From positions 53,989,786-54,053,785 of the forward strand of contig NC_054538.1 in NCBI RefSeq assembly GCF_017654505.1: DNA of 64,000 nucleotides, read 5' to 3'. The translations under genes were made by a program, and so were the position numbers. The notes under the pieces were generated by a model. The model searched no databases. It saw only the letters and a program-made list of their open reading frames with translations, and was not told the DNA's origin. Shown piece after piece: positions 47,278-61,744 of this stretch (within the stretch, counting starts at the first letter, position 1; every line of letters starts with the position of its first letter). This DNA comes from Polyodon spathula. Taxonomy: Eukaryota > Chordata > Actinopteri > Acipenseriformes > Polyodontidae.

Positions 47278-48024
47278 TGTGTCAGAGACAAAATGATTCT
47301 TGATGATAAATCTTCCGCCCAACCTGTGAGGGCGCTGTCTAAAGAGAACAGAGTGCCCTGGACTGGATGGCCAGACAATTCATTCCCAGGGTTAGACGGA
47401 AGTGGGCCATCTAGAAAGGGGGCGGAGCGATGGTTCATTAAATCATCGACCCAGAAGGTAAACGATGTGACTGCTGCAGACTTCAGGAGCGGTTGCGCTC
47501 GCTAACCAAGGGGTTATGATTGGTGGTACAAAAGTGGACATAGCAAAGTGATCTGTTCCTTTGTATGTTTAAAAGCTGAACTGGAAGGAGAACCTGTATT
47601 GTTATCATGAGTATTTTGTTTGTTTTTTGTTGTGTCTAATGAACCACTTTGTTTGTTGTTATTAGATCTGGGGCTGTCTCTAAAGGTCAGCACTTACCCA
47701 GACAACACTGCACTATTGTTCATGTTTGACTGTATTTGCACCACAAGCACTATAGCACTATAGCACTCACTGTGGACTTGTGATTGTGTTTGTGTTACGT
47801 GTGGGTGTTAAAGATCGGGACTATTATTTCAGGACCAACCCATGGATTAAAACAGAGCAATACATATCGCTGTATTGCCTGCTGTCATTATTATTATTTA
47901 CTGTCTTTTTGTCATCAGACTTTGGATTGTACAAATAAAATACCATTGCACCTGGATTATCGTTGTCTGTTTATTGATCACCGCAGCACTCCTCCACTTG
48001 CACACTGTTAACCACTTTGCCACA
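47278..48024 (+). mobile_element. solo LTR with exact 5-bp duplication
   Basis: 747 bp, TGTGTCAGAG...CTTTGCCACA, flanked by CCTGC at 47273-47277 and 48025-48029. Contains AATAAAA near 47936. The early block GATAAATCTTCCGCCCAACCTGTGAGGGCGC is shared with the LTR at 49780-50467 (inverted) and with fragments at 60140 and 63583. No internal coding DNA, so a solo LTR formed by recombination. Confidence 0.85.
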
Positions 48025-49779
48025 CCTGCTTATGATCCTAATGGTAAGTTGATTAGTTTTAAATGCCATGGAGCAGGGCAGAATGTGTGGTATTGCACTA
48101 AAAGAATAACTGGTTTATCTTCTCCGTCCCCAACTGCACCAGGTGATGCTCAAGCCCCAGAGGTACAGGGAAACTGGTGTTCCTGTTATAAGGAGCCAAA
48201 CAGGTAAGATCTCGATGTTACTGGCCCAAAATGCATCTTGATGTGAAGTAGTGGTGTAAGTGTAAGTTTGCATTGTGGCTAAAGACCTACAGCCCATTGG
48301 AAATCCTGACATTGGATTTCACTTTGCTTCAGCAATCTAGAAATGGGATGGAAAAATTTTGGTTATGTAGAGGATATTTAAACTTAATAGTGATTATAGT
48401 AAACTACATAGGGTTAGTATATAAATGAATTATAATATAAAAAGAAAATATTATCTAACTTGTATGTCAATATAAATAAATTCAATTAAAATAGCAAGAT
48501 TAATATATCTTCAATATATCTTTTTTTTATATTCACTGTATATAGCTAATTTAATATCTGAAATAATATTCTCATTAAATTAATATAGTACTTTTTTATT
48601 TCAATGACACAACATTTCTATGCACCATGAAATATAATAAATCGTCATATAGTTAATAAACTTAGATATAGGTTTAAAACTTGGAATAAGCTGACTCCTT
48701 GGGGTTCCAGACAGTCCAAGTAATGTTTTTGTTAGAAATGTTTTCAAAGACGGTTTTACTTTTTCTTTGTGATTTCCTCAAAGAAATTAATTCCTAGGCC
48801 AGGCTGTGATCTTTTTAGAATCTTTTTAGGAGAAGTTACTCAAGGCTGGAGCTTCAAAGGTCTCTCCCTCTTGGAACATCTTGGTGTGGTGTGAAAATAG
48901 CAAGCAGAGCAAAGTTTGTGCAAAGCCAATGTTGAATGGAGAGAGGGAGTTTTTTTCTTAAATTGCAGAAAGAGAGCAATAGGCAGCAAGAGAGGAGAAA
49001 GTTGAAGAGAATATGATCCTGTCTGTACAATCGTTTTTAAAACTTATCCATCAGGCGTTCCTTGTCCAGATCTTCCAATCACATAACTAAAATGGCTTCA
49101 GAACACATATCAATGATTGGTTCAAATTGAATTGTGGGTGTTTATAAAGAGTCACGCGATACAAATTCTGGTCCACGATTGGACACTTTGAAAACAAACA
49201 AAAATGTTACATAAGAGATATCTTCAATGGCCATGTTATTAAACAAATTGGCATCACCCCAGTACACAGCCCATATAAGTAAATGGAATCATCATGACGA
49301 TGATTCAATAAGTGGGGGAGTGTGGCACGGCAGAGAAAAAGAGTCCCTGTTACTTTAAGACAACTGCATACTGTTGCATACTCAAATTTATAGTTGTGCC
49401 TTAGATTTTAAAGCTTGAGGGGGTAACAGAAGAATTGCACAAGAGCCTGAACTAAATGCTTAGCAGCTGATGCAACTGGTATGTAGCAGTTTTTAGTTAT
49501 TTTAATGAAGGACTTTTTTTAAAAATGTGGTTTTTATTATTTGAAAACAAATTGCTGCTCTACTTTATATCCTGGAAATATAAAAATGGTATGAATTTTA
49601 TTATTTTGTAATTTCTTGTGTTTTATTAAACATTGTTTTAAGAATATTGTACATTGAATTTTTAATCTATTGTGTTGCCTTGCTTTGTTTTTACAGAGAA
49701 AATGTGGTGTTAACATGGTTTCATTTGCATGCTAGTTTTGTTTGTAGCTTTGATTTAATTTATTTTACTTATGTGTACC
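48025..49779. other. unassigned AT-rich DNA
   Basis: About 1.75 kb with no convincing gene or repeat. Confidence 0.5.
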
Positions 49780-50467
49780 TGTGGCAAAGTGGCTGGTAAG
49801 GTGTAGCGGTGATGCGATGCAGGAGTGATGAACAGATAATGGTCATTTAGTGAATAAGTGTTTATTGTGCCGTTTCCAGGTCTGGCGACCGGCAGTACAC
49901 AACAATGTGTAAAGCACGGGGAGGGTGAATAACACAACACAGTCCTGAACAGAAAACAAAGGCACGGTCACCAGTCCTGGGTGAATCCAAACGTGCAGGT
50001 CCTCTGTGCAGTGGTGCTCCGGATAGTGCTTTCGTGGCGACAGCTCCGGAGGTGTGCTTTAACTGTCTAGTGGTGCGACAAAGACAGACAATTACAGACA
50101 GACAGAAATAACACACAACACGTAACACTTATTTCTCTTATTCTCTGAGAGCTACTCTCTCAGTCCTTCTCTCCTAGTGTTCACTCAAATGAAGGAAAAA
50201 ATCAGCGTTACCCTGGCCCCTATATGTAATCCCACATGATATCTAGGTAAACGGTTGCAGCTGCCTTATTACTTGCAGCTGCCCCTTGTTTACCTTTCCA
50301 GTCAATACGGTCTTACAACAAAGTCTCGCTTCTTTCCAGGCTGACCCACTTCCCGGTCCTGGTAACAAACTGTTAGGCCAGCCCTTCCAGATACTTCTCC
50401 TCCCGTTCTTTAGCACCCTCACAGGTCGGGAGGAAGATTTATCACCAGAACTCAAATTTCTGTCACA
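49780..50467 (-). mobile_element. solo LTR with exact 5-bp duplication
   Basis: 688 bp, on the minus strand TGTGACAGAAATTTG...CACTTTGCCACA, flanked by GTACC at 49775-49779 and 50468-50472. It shares its first ~120 bp (in minus direction) with the LTR at 47278. The short ORFs across it are not genes. Confidence 0.85.
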
Positions 50468-50869
50468 GTACCCTATTTGTGTTTCATTTATTTTTAAGTT
50501 CACAGTGTTTGCGATATTTGTTATACACTATTGAAGATTTTATTTGGCACAAGCTCACATTGAGTTTGATGTTTTATTTATGGTTTTCTGATGTTTAACC
50601 TGGTACACCCAATTTAATAGGCAATGCTCTAAGTTTAATTGAAGTTCTTTGAATGCAAAAAGTTTGTGAAACTCTGTTACAAAAATATATACACTCTTTG
50701 TATGCAATACTTACTCTGGGTCTCGGATGTATTCCTGTATATACAGGATTGCAGTCAATTTAAAAATAAAATAGGGAAAGTGCTTTTTTTTTTTAACATA
50801 AAGCGGAAGAAATCTATCTCTGATCATCTCTATATATAGGACAAAACATTAATACATGGTCTCTTCTAA
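50468..50869. other. unassigned
   Basis: AT-rich with no recognised content. Confidence 0.5.
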
Positions 50870-53189
<2,320 letters not shown>

Positions 53190-54188
53190 TTCACCTGTCC
53201 TATAGCCCGACTCACTTCATATGGCCCCTGCCATTTAGCACATCATTTTGATTCTGAGGAGGGAAACAGCAGCATTACCTTGTCTCCAGGTCGAAAGGTT
53301 CTAATTCTTGCATTTTTATTGTAATGCTGCTGTTGCCTGTGCTGAGCCAATTTGAGGTTGTCCTGAGCCAAATGACCGACCAAATCCAGGCGATCTCTAA
53401 GTAGGAGCACATGCTTCACTACATTTTTAGACAAGCCTTTGTGCTCTTCCCACCCCTCTTTCAAAAGATCAAGGATGCCGCGAAGCTGTCGGTTGTACAA
53501 GAGCTCAAAGGGGGAGAACTCTTTCGAACTCTGCAGCACCTCTCTCAATGCAAAAAGGACGTAGGGAAGAAGTGATGCCCAATCTTTTTGCTCTTCTGTT
53601 ACAAAAAGTCTCAGCATCTGCTTCAAGGTCTGATTAAAGTGTTCTACCAAATTGTCCAACTGTGGATGATATACAGATGTCTTGATGGGAAGTATTTTTT
53701 ATATTTTATATACCTGCTGTAATGTGTTAGCCAAAAAGTTGGTTCCATGATCAGTCAAAAATGTTCTACTTACCCATAATCTGCACTAACTCTGTGGCTA
53801 TTGCAATGACACTAGTGGACCTCAATGGAACTGCCTCCAGGTATCACGTTGCATAACCTACTACTACGTATATATGCATATATCCGGAGTCAGAAGGTAG
53901 CAAAGAATCCGCTACATCCATTGCAGTGTGTTCAAAGGTGGTGGAAATAATCGGCAGTAGAACCAAAGGAATGGGACGCACTTGACCTGGCGCAACTCAA
54001 TAACAGTCTGGGTATGTGACACATCAGTATAAAGACCTTCCCTTGTCTTGTCAGCTCCAAGGTGCCCCACAAAAGGAATATTATTTGTCAGCCTCATGAC
54101 CTCGGTCCGACAAGATGGGGGAATCAATAATTGTGTTACAGGCTGTCCTGTGCCCGTGGCTAGATTTCCCCTATACAGTAATTACCCC

Positions 54189-55554
54189 TGTAGTGATGGC
54201 TTTATGCATGAGGTATTAATTTAATTATTAATTATAAGTTTTACATCATGTGTATGTGTGTCTTTGTGGCGAAGTGCCCGCCCCTGTGTGTATTTTCTGT
54301 TATATGTTGCGTGTGAGGTGTTAAATGTTGGTGTATAGTCATTGGTACACGGGATATAAACGGGTCTGTGTAACACGAGTGTTTAAAAAATATATATTTG
54401 TATTTAGGCACGAGGACTGCACAGCACTCCATGTGCAAGTAAAAAGTAATAATATGTGAGCACGGGAATTGCACTTTATTAATTCACGTGCAGTTGTACC
54501 GAGAATTGAATGATTGATTAGCAGTCGAGTCTTGGTACAGCTGCATAAAAACAACGTGTTTTCACCCACTCGCGGTTGGGTGTTCGGTGAGTGGAGAACG
54601 GGAGAGAGAGTAGGAGAGTTAAAATATCAATTGCTATTGCAATACTTGTATTTATCTGCTCACCGTGTTTGTTAGTGTGTGTGTCAGTGCATCGTGTTTT
54701 GTTAAGTATAGTCCGTTTTTGTTTGTCTATTTATTTTGGCGTAAAGTGCCGTGTCCTGTTTCTGTTTGTTTGTTAAACCCTTTTATTTTGCAATAAACCG
54801 GCGCAAGTAAGTGCCATCATCATTTCATTTCATCCGTCCTGTTTTGTGTATTCATTTCCTGGTTCTGATGCCGCCCACTTCGGCCGTCTCTGTGACAGTC
54901 TTTTATAGCTAAATTGTTTTTAATCATTATGTTTAAATTGTGTGTGTGTGTTTTTATAGTCGTTTTAATGTGTTTACTAATTCAGTTGCTTTAATATGCT
55001 TTTACATTAAGTTTCTATACAGTATTGTGTAAGTTTCAATTTTTTTCATTTCCCATCGGCAAAACCAGCTATATGAGGTTTTGCATAGCCTAACACAACT
55101 CAGTCACAGATGGGTGTCTGAGCTAAACGTCAAAAGGCAGGAGATTAGCAGAGATAGTTTGAGATGCTGGAGGGCAACTGAAAAACAAGATGAATGCACC
55201 CTGCTAGGTATAACTTGGCATGCAACCCCCCCCCCCCTTTCCCCCACAGAGGGAATGTGCAATGATAGAGTGGAAACCCCTATCATTGGACAGAAGTAAG
55301 ACAAATGGGAGTGGAGTCAACAATTGTTTACAAAGGTATAAATACCCAACATTGTAAAGTTTTGTCAGTCTTTTCATCTCTTTCAAATTGATTCCATGGA
55401 TATCCCTGCTTTCTAATACAAATGTTTGCACTGAGGCCTTGTCCGAAGGCAGTTTAAGTCTTGTGCTTATATGATTGTATTGGAGGTATACCTTTCTTGT
55501 ATATAAAGTGTTTTTGAATCAAAAACCATTTGTCAGCTTAATTTTTTCACCACA
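54189..55554 (+). mobile_element. LTR inserted in Gypsy pol, itself carrying another LTR
   Basis: Starts TGTAGTGATGGC and ends TTTTTTCACCACA, flanked by CCCC on both sides (54185-54188 and 55555-55558). Without the inner LTR it is about 728 bp. TATAAATACCC at 55338 suits a U3 promoter. Homology of the surrounding pol to 61745-62100 resumes exactly across it. The 4-bp duplication is low complexity, so the ends are less secure than for the inner LTR. Confidence 0.6.
54265..54897 (+). mobile_element. solo LTR with exact 5-bp duplication (innermost)
   Basis: 633 bp, TGTGGCGAAGTGCCCG...GTCTCTGTGACA, flanked by GTCTT at 54260-54264 and 54898-54902. A GATATAAACGG promoter-like string is at 54353 and AATAAA at 54792. 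The newest of the three layers here. Confidence 0.85.
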
Positions 55555-55830
55555 CCCCTTGGTACTGAAGTGTGGAAATACTAGCGCCCCAGCGCCATCA
55601 ACATCTTTACCTTCAGTAGACCAGACCTGCCCCCAAGCAGGCACATGTTGGCCCCACGCTATGTCTGCGCTTGAGTAAGACATGTCCGTTATATTGAGAG
55701 GGGTGGAAGTAGCATCTGCCTTGGATCGCCCAGTAACCTCGCCCTCTCGGTCACACTGCGTTCCAACTCCCTTTGACTGGCATTTGTTCCTATCCGAGCG
55801 CTCTCCCACCAGACCCCAGCCTTGTCTTAG

Positions 55831-56089
55831 TGATGCTCACTCCCATTTTGTGGTCCTCCTCTCTTTATTTGTTTTTCTATGATGGAAAATAGGAGAAACC
55901 ATTTCAGCTTGAAAAGGAAACACATCACCAATTTGTTCCCTTTTCTTTTTGTTCTGCCACGTTTAAGTGTGTGGCTGAGACTGCCATTATTTGCATTATT
56001 TTTTTAAATTTTGGAGAGTCTCGGCCCAGAATAACTAGGTGTGGCAAAAGTGATGTTTTATCGGTCCTACCGATTAGTATACTTTTAGT
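55831..56089. other. unassigned
   Basis: Possibly more of the Gypsy internal region. No motif seen. Confidence 0.35.
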
Positions 56090-57770
56090 GTGGGGTATGC
56101 CGTTGTGTATGCTTCTCTAATAAGTGCCAAACAGTAACTAACTGTGTGATTCTGGGGCCAAACCGTAGCTTACAATATCTGAGAGCAATATTTGAATAGA
56201 TTTGATCTTAGAGTCTGTATGGGTACACCAAATCTTCTTCCAGGGAGCACCATGATACAGGGGCATTAGGGTCAAACCATATAGCAAGCGGGTGCAGAAC
56301 AAATTTAAAGTTTGGAAAGGATAAACCTCCTGTACTCTTCTCCAGCTATAACATGGAGAATTTAATCCACGGGCATTTACCCTTCCATGTAAAGTTAAAG
56401 AGTGTAATTTATCCCAGTATCCTATAGGGGGTGAGAGGGGAATCATAGAGCTGATAAAATTAATACGTGGGAGCACATTCATTTTAACTATAGAGATACA
56501 TGCTTGAAATGAATTAGGGAGTTGAGACCACCTATCTAAATCTGTCTTAAAAATGTTATTGAAATTAGATACTACAATAGGAGGGGGAGATCTCTACACA
56601 AAGATATTTAAAGTGCTGAACCACAGATATGTTTAACGGTAAGATTATATTTCTCATTGCCCCATTCAGGGGTAATAGTGCCAATTTAGCTCAATTGATT
56701 TTATATCCTGATAGCAAACTGAAGTTAGCAAAAATAGTCAATAGGTGAGGAAGTGCTTGAGACACATTTTCAACATAGAGTAATATGTCATCTGCATATA
56801 GAGAAATATGATGTTGCTAGCGGCTCGAGTGACAGGGCGAACAGCAAAGGAGAGAGAGGGCAACTTTGCTGGGTTCCCCTAGAGAGAACACTCTTTGCCT
56901 GTCAGCACCATAGCTGTGGGATTAGCATTGTCCTTAATCATGCCTATGAAGTTTTCTCCGACCAAAGATCTTGCCAGGTCGAGAGCTTTTTCAGCATCCA
57001 GAGATAACACGGTGCATGGAGGCTTAATATCCGCTGACTCATTAATACTATGAAGCAAGAGGCGAACGTTATTAATCATATAGGCTTCAAGTCTGCGTGC
57101 AAGATAATGATAACTTGCGCAATCAGTGGGATCTTTATCTTTTTTTAATAGTAGGGAGACAATAGCAGTAAACATCTCTAGAAAAAAAACTGAAGAATGC
57201 ATCATATCAAGCAAGAGGACCAAAAAGTCATAAAAAATTCAGGAACAATGCCATCGAAACTTGGGGATTTATCCTTATTCATATCTTGAAGAACATCTTT
57301 AAGTTAAGCTAAAGATATTGGAGTACCGAAGAGATCTGCTTCATCGTCCAAAAGGTACGGCAATTGCAGCTTTTGAAGAAACTGCATGCATTTGTCTTTA
57401 TCATGAGGAATATCAGAACTGTAAAGTTAGGAATAAAAAGAGCGAAATGCCAAATTTATTTGTACAGGATCTGAAAGTATATCTCCCTTTGGAGATTTAA
57501 AAGATATAATGTTTGTGAAATGTTCATTAGCCCGGAGTCTCAAGGCTAGAAGATGACTATGCCTTGAGCCATTGAAATAATAGCACTGCCTAGCTCTGTG
57601 AATAAGGAATTCAGCCCTGCTGCCTGAGTAAAAGATTAAGATCTTTTCTAATTAAATCCCATTCCAATGCAGTGTTAGCAGAGAAATTACAATGTAAGAT
57701 TTCCATTACGTGAGAGTAGATGTTAAAAACTTCATGCTGATTTGAACTCGGCTCTCGCCAAGATAAGCAC
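56090..57770 (-). mobile_element. L1/Tx1-like LINE ORF2 fragment
   Basis: In minus direction: linker and RT start at 57760-57340 (FTNIISFKSPKGDILSDPVQ then INLAFRSFYSYLYSS), RT blocks at 57220-56880 (PTDCASYHYLARRLEAYMIN then LSLDAEKALDLARS), the active-site region at 56810-56690 (ISLYADDILLYVENVSQALP) and downstream RT at 56490-56140 ([20 protein letters not shown]). Many frame breaks. An endonuclease piece in the same orientation lies at 60890-61290 and may be the other half of the same copy. Confidence 0.75.
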
Positions 57771-60137
57771 CAACTAAGACATAGCTTTACAGTAAACTAA
57801 TGTGATCCATCTCCATCCATTTGCGTTTCTTTCCATCTGTTGATGTTGATATCCTTCTGCCTGGTGATGATTGCTGAAGTGTAATGCTGGCTCCAGGGAT
57901 CAGCTTATTTTGCCTCCCCAGTGCATCAGCATACAAAACAGCTGCGATGCTGGCTCCAGGGATCAACCACAGTCCGGCCTCCTCAGCGCATCAGCATGAC
58001 AACCATTTGTATTGAGCTAAGTAGGGTACATCTCTGGGGTCTTCAAGTGGGTACCTTCTATCCTAGGTGTTTCGTCGACTAGCCCACAACACCTTAAGAG
58101 GGCTCAACAGTGACTCTGGTGTCCCAGCATCACCCCCCTTTGTCCCCCACTCAATTCAGCCCAGCTTACTTACCCGTACATCAGCGATGCTTTCTTTCTA
58201 TTGTGCTTGAGACCCCCATCCAGAATCTTTCCGTCTCAACCACAGACAGTTGCTACTCCTTTCTGCTGCTTCAGATAAGTTCTTCACTGTGCAACATAAA
58301 TCTTGGCCACTGAACCTGACATCTCTGAGAAACCGAGTTGTAGAGTGTACAACAAATCCTCAACAACCCACCTCCACTGGGTAAATTGGGACTCTCCATC
58401 CTCGCTGTTCCGCTTCAGCAGCTAGTAGCTTCCTCTCATACGCCTCATCCACAACAACCTCCCATGGCACTGTTAACTCTACTAGACGAACAAGGCGTGC
58501 TGATCCAGACCACAAGACAATGTCTTGTTGAAGGTTAGTGTTGGTAGTCTCAGTTGGAAAAATAAGCCATTGACCAACGTCTGCCAGCATCTTCCAGTCT
58601 CTAGCAGCTTCCAGTTGTCCTGGGCGAGGTTTTATTTTAACACCTTTTCTTGGTGGTTGCTCTCCTGGACGGAGGAATATTGTCTTTTGTGTGTAATGCG
58701 TCACACAGCACCTGGTCATGGCACCAAGTAAAAAGTCCTTGGCTAAGACCCACATTACACCCTGTCAAAATATGCCTTAATGTTGCAGCTGATGTACACA
58801 AATGACATAAGGGATCCTAACCCACCCAGAGGTTTAGGTTCTGTGGTGATGGGAGAACATCATATGTTGATCTGCTGAGAAAACTGATCCTGCTCTGTTC
58901 CATTGTCCATAGGTCTTGCCAGCCAATCTTGCGTTGTTTAACACTTTCCCATCTCATCCATTCTCCCTGCTTGGCCTGGCAAACGGCCTTTACACACCTC
59001 ATCCTCTCCTCCTGCTTTTGCACCTTGTTGACAACCAACTTCCTCCGTTGAGCTGGGGTTGCCTTGTGCCATGTAGGATGAGCTGAATTAAGACAAAGAC
59101 CCCCTCTTCCATTCTGAACTTGCCCCATAATATCTGTGATTCAAAGGGCAGTCTTACCATCTTCCACAGCTTTCTTTGCCACTCATTTTCTTTCAGTTTT
59201 CAACACAGGTGCTGCCTCCCTTACACATTTGTCACGTGACTCTACTAATGTCATCTCTAGTCAGATTTTGGTGCACTTAAACTCCTTGGTTAGAGCAGAG
59301 ATTGGTAGTTGCAGTATTCCTTTACCATAAAGTCCCACTCTGCTAAGGCACTGTGGAACTCACAACCATTTCCTGAAGTATGAACTGATTAAAGCTTCCA
59401 GCTTCTCAACCTCGTACACAGTCAGTGGACACAGCAGTCTTGGCAGTAGACCAAGCTGAAAGCAACAAAGTTTCAGTTTGCCTGGTAAAGCTCTGCTGTC
59501 TATGCTCTTCAACCCTTCCACTGCTTGTTGTCTAACTTCCCCCACACGAACTGTGTCCTTTAGATCCCCGTCGTACCATCTCCCTAGACTTTTCAGTGGC
59601 TTCTTGGACACTGTTGGTATTGCCTCACCATTAATGTAGAATCTTTTATCTACTACCTTACCTTTAATTATAGAGATGCTCATTGATTTAATGGGCTTGA
59701 ATTGCATTCATGCCCATTCAGTGTTATTGGTTAATTTGCCCAATAACCAATTAGTGCAGGCTACTGTTGTAGTCATTGTTGTCATGTCATCCATGTATGC
59801 TCGAATTGGTGGTAGTCGCATTCCAGAAGCCAAGCGCTCTCCTCCCACTACCCATTTTGATGCCCTAATAATTACTTCCATTGCCATGGTAAAAGTCAGT
59901 GGAGAAATGGTACATCCTGCCATTATTCCAACCTCTAGGCATTGCTATGTAGCGTTGAATTGAAAAATTGAAACTAAATTGCAAATCTCCAAAGTAGGCT
60001 TTCACTAAATTTGTTATTGTCATCGGTACACTAAAAAAATCAAATGCTGCCCAAAGAAGTTCATCTGGCACTGTACCATATGCATTAGCCAAATCCAAAA
60101 GTATTTTCTAGAAATGCCAGCTTAATTTCTAATTCCT
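57771..60137 (-). mobile_element. R2/HERO-like LINE with restriction-like endonuclease, degenerate
   Basis: In minus direction: RT from about 60110 (LDLANAYGTVPDELLW, then PRGWNNG), the active-site region at 59923-59708 (IRAYMDDMTTMTTTVACTNW), then SLGRWYDGDLKDTVRVGEVR, then ALPGKLKLCCFQLGLLPRL (59600-59400). Then KATPAQRRKLVVNKVQKQE and ISFLSRSTYDVLPSPQNLNL (59070-58830). The C-terminal nuclease block at 58600-58360 has QQDIVLWSGSARLVRLVELT and VPWEVVVDEAYERK. The D...ELTVPWE pattern and YERK suggest a PD-(D/E)XK type nuclease in place of the APE type. It is broken by stops. About 65-bp tandem units (GCTGATGCxCTGxGGAGGC...) lie in its 3' region at 57880-58000. Clade name from memory. Confidence 0.7.
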
Positions 60138-60512
60138 TGTGACAGAGATCGAATGACGCTTGGTGTTAGATCTCCTTCCTGACCTGTGAGGGCTCTAGAA
60201 AGAAGGAACAGATTAACCTTAAGCAAATGGCAAGGCAATTTATTCCGTAGGGTAGGTGTAAGTCGGCCATTTAGTAAGGGGTCTCGTATGCGCTCGTTAC
60301 AGAACAGAAAATAGGAGGCACTTTTTTACACAGAGAATTGTGAGGGTCTGGAATCAACTCCCCAGTAATGTTGTTGAAGCTGACACACTGGGATCCTTCA
60401 AGAAGCTGCTTGATGAGATTCTGGGATCAATAAGCTACTAACAACCAAACGAGCAAGATGGGCCAAGTGGCCTCCTCTCGTTTATAAACTTTCTTATGTT
60501 CTTATGTTCTTA
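60138..60512. mobile_element. LTR 5' fragment joined to a LINE 3' end
   Basis: 60141-60295 resembles the start of the LTR family at 47278 (TGTGACAGAG..., CCTGACCTGTGAGGGCTC). From about 60300 it becomes a CR1/L2-like 3' tail: GGAGGCACTTTTTTACACAG, TGGGATCCTTCAAGAAGCTG and GAGCAAGATGGGCCAAGTGG. It ends with TTATGTTC units at 60494-60513. Confidence 0.65.
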
Positions 60513-60586
60513 TGTTAACCTAGGGGTCATGGGCAAGGGTATAAATAGGTGAGTCTAATTTTGGGTATAGGTGATAGGTGAGTCTG

Positions 60587-60890
60587 TATTTACAGTATAA
60601 TTGTAAATCCCGAAAAAGTACTCACTTCTAAATGTTTTGTAGTCATTTTTGTATTACTTTAGTATAAATACATGTTAATTTGGATTCATATGTTGTTTTT
60701 TTATGACTTTATGTGAACGAAAAGACACACATTTGCCCGTTTTCCCATTGGAAATAGTGATATTTTTAAATATCACTGTCCTGGTCACAAAAGCAAAGGT
60801 TGTGGGGAATAATAACCATTTTCTTTTGAGGCACAATTAATTAGGAAATAACACTTACTACCCAGGAACAAAAATTGTGTTACATAGTGC
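60587..60890 (-). repeat. interspersed repeat R1, copy 3 (inverted)
   Basis: Reverse-complement match to 20546-20864. It starts TACAGTATAATTGTAAATCCCG and ends GTTCCTGGGTAGT-type sequence (here ACTACCCAGGAAC) then GTGTTACATAGTG. It lies directly against the L1-like endonuclease fragment. Confidence 0.8.
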
Positions 60891-61290
60891 AATCAGCACT
60901 CTGACAGCTCAAGCATTAGTTTTGTCAATAAATCAAAAAACCCTTTATCAAAATAATTTGGTGAATAAACTGAAACAAAAGCTATTTTTTTAGCTGAAAC
61001 AACTGTCTTTACATATGTTATTCTACCCTCCATGTCACTTCCTGAATCCAGAATAGTAAATTGCAGGTTGCACCACCCAACAATCAGAACCCCCTTATTT
61101 TTTTTATTTGAGGATGAATAGGCTATAACATGATAATATCTATTTGTGAGTCTAGGAATGTCTTTCTGCATGAGATGCATTTCTTGAAACATGTCAATAT
61201 CAACTCCTTTCCCATGCAGTAGATCAAGACAGCTTATTCATTTATGAGGTGTGATCAGACCTCGCACATTCCAGGATAACAACGACAAAC
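60891..61290 (-). mobile_element. L1/Tx1-like LINE endonuclease fragment
   Basis: Minus-strand text DLLHGKGVDIDMFQEMHLMQ, RLTNRYYHVIAYSSSNKKNK, GVLIVGWCNLQF and KKIAFVSVYSPN is the first half of an APE-type endonuclease of the L1 group (QEMH for QETH). The element stops at 60890, where repeat R1 begins. Confidence 0.7.
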
Positions 61291-61744
61291 TAGTCATGGG
61301 TATCGAAAGTAAACTTACAGATCAGTAACCAGCAATCAAAAGATCATATAAGTAATCTAAGTGAAAAAAAAGAAGCAAGGAGCTAAAGCAGTATATAGTC
61401 CCACAAGGTAGACTTTTAATTCTTTCACTTTTAAACTCTACAGTTTCCCTGTAAATAAATACATACCCCTGTTTACTACTGCAGTAAAACTTAAATAAAT
61501 GCAACTGTGGCTTTTTTTGTTTAAAATATAATCTTGTCAAAAGGGTTGTTTCTCTTTGCATTACCTAAAAGACAGTGTTTTTTGGCTTACCATCATCATC
61601 CCAATTAAACCTACCTTCAAGACGAGAACTTACACTGTGGACAAGTTATCTAATTTAAATGAAAGGCTTGTTTCTACTGCCATGTTTTCATTAAATTCTA
61701 TAATATAATGAAGTAATAGACATTACACAATTGACTACTTTTTC
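61291..61744. other. unassigned
   Basis: No gene or repeat recognised. Confidence 0.5.

Larger units (their letters stand above)
53190..55830 (-). mobile_element. Gypsy-type pol fragment (integrase), interrupted
   Basis: In minus direction it starts at about 55830-55555 with a segment homologous to 61745-61970, resumes at 54187 after an LTR nest, and ends near 53190. At 54127-53912 is the integrase zinc-binding region (MRLTNNIPFVGHLGADKTRE). The integrase core lies at 53800-53560 (NLVEHFNQTLKQMLRLF, then DWASLLPYVLFALREV). At 53530-53243 is the C-terminal part (ELLYNRQLRGILDLLKEGW, then RTFRPGDKVMLLFPSS). Stops and frameshifts occur, but much sequence is intact. It belongs to the same family as the + strand fragment at 61745. 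Confidence 0.8.
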
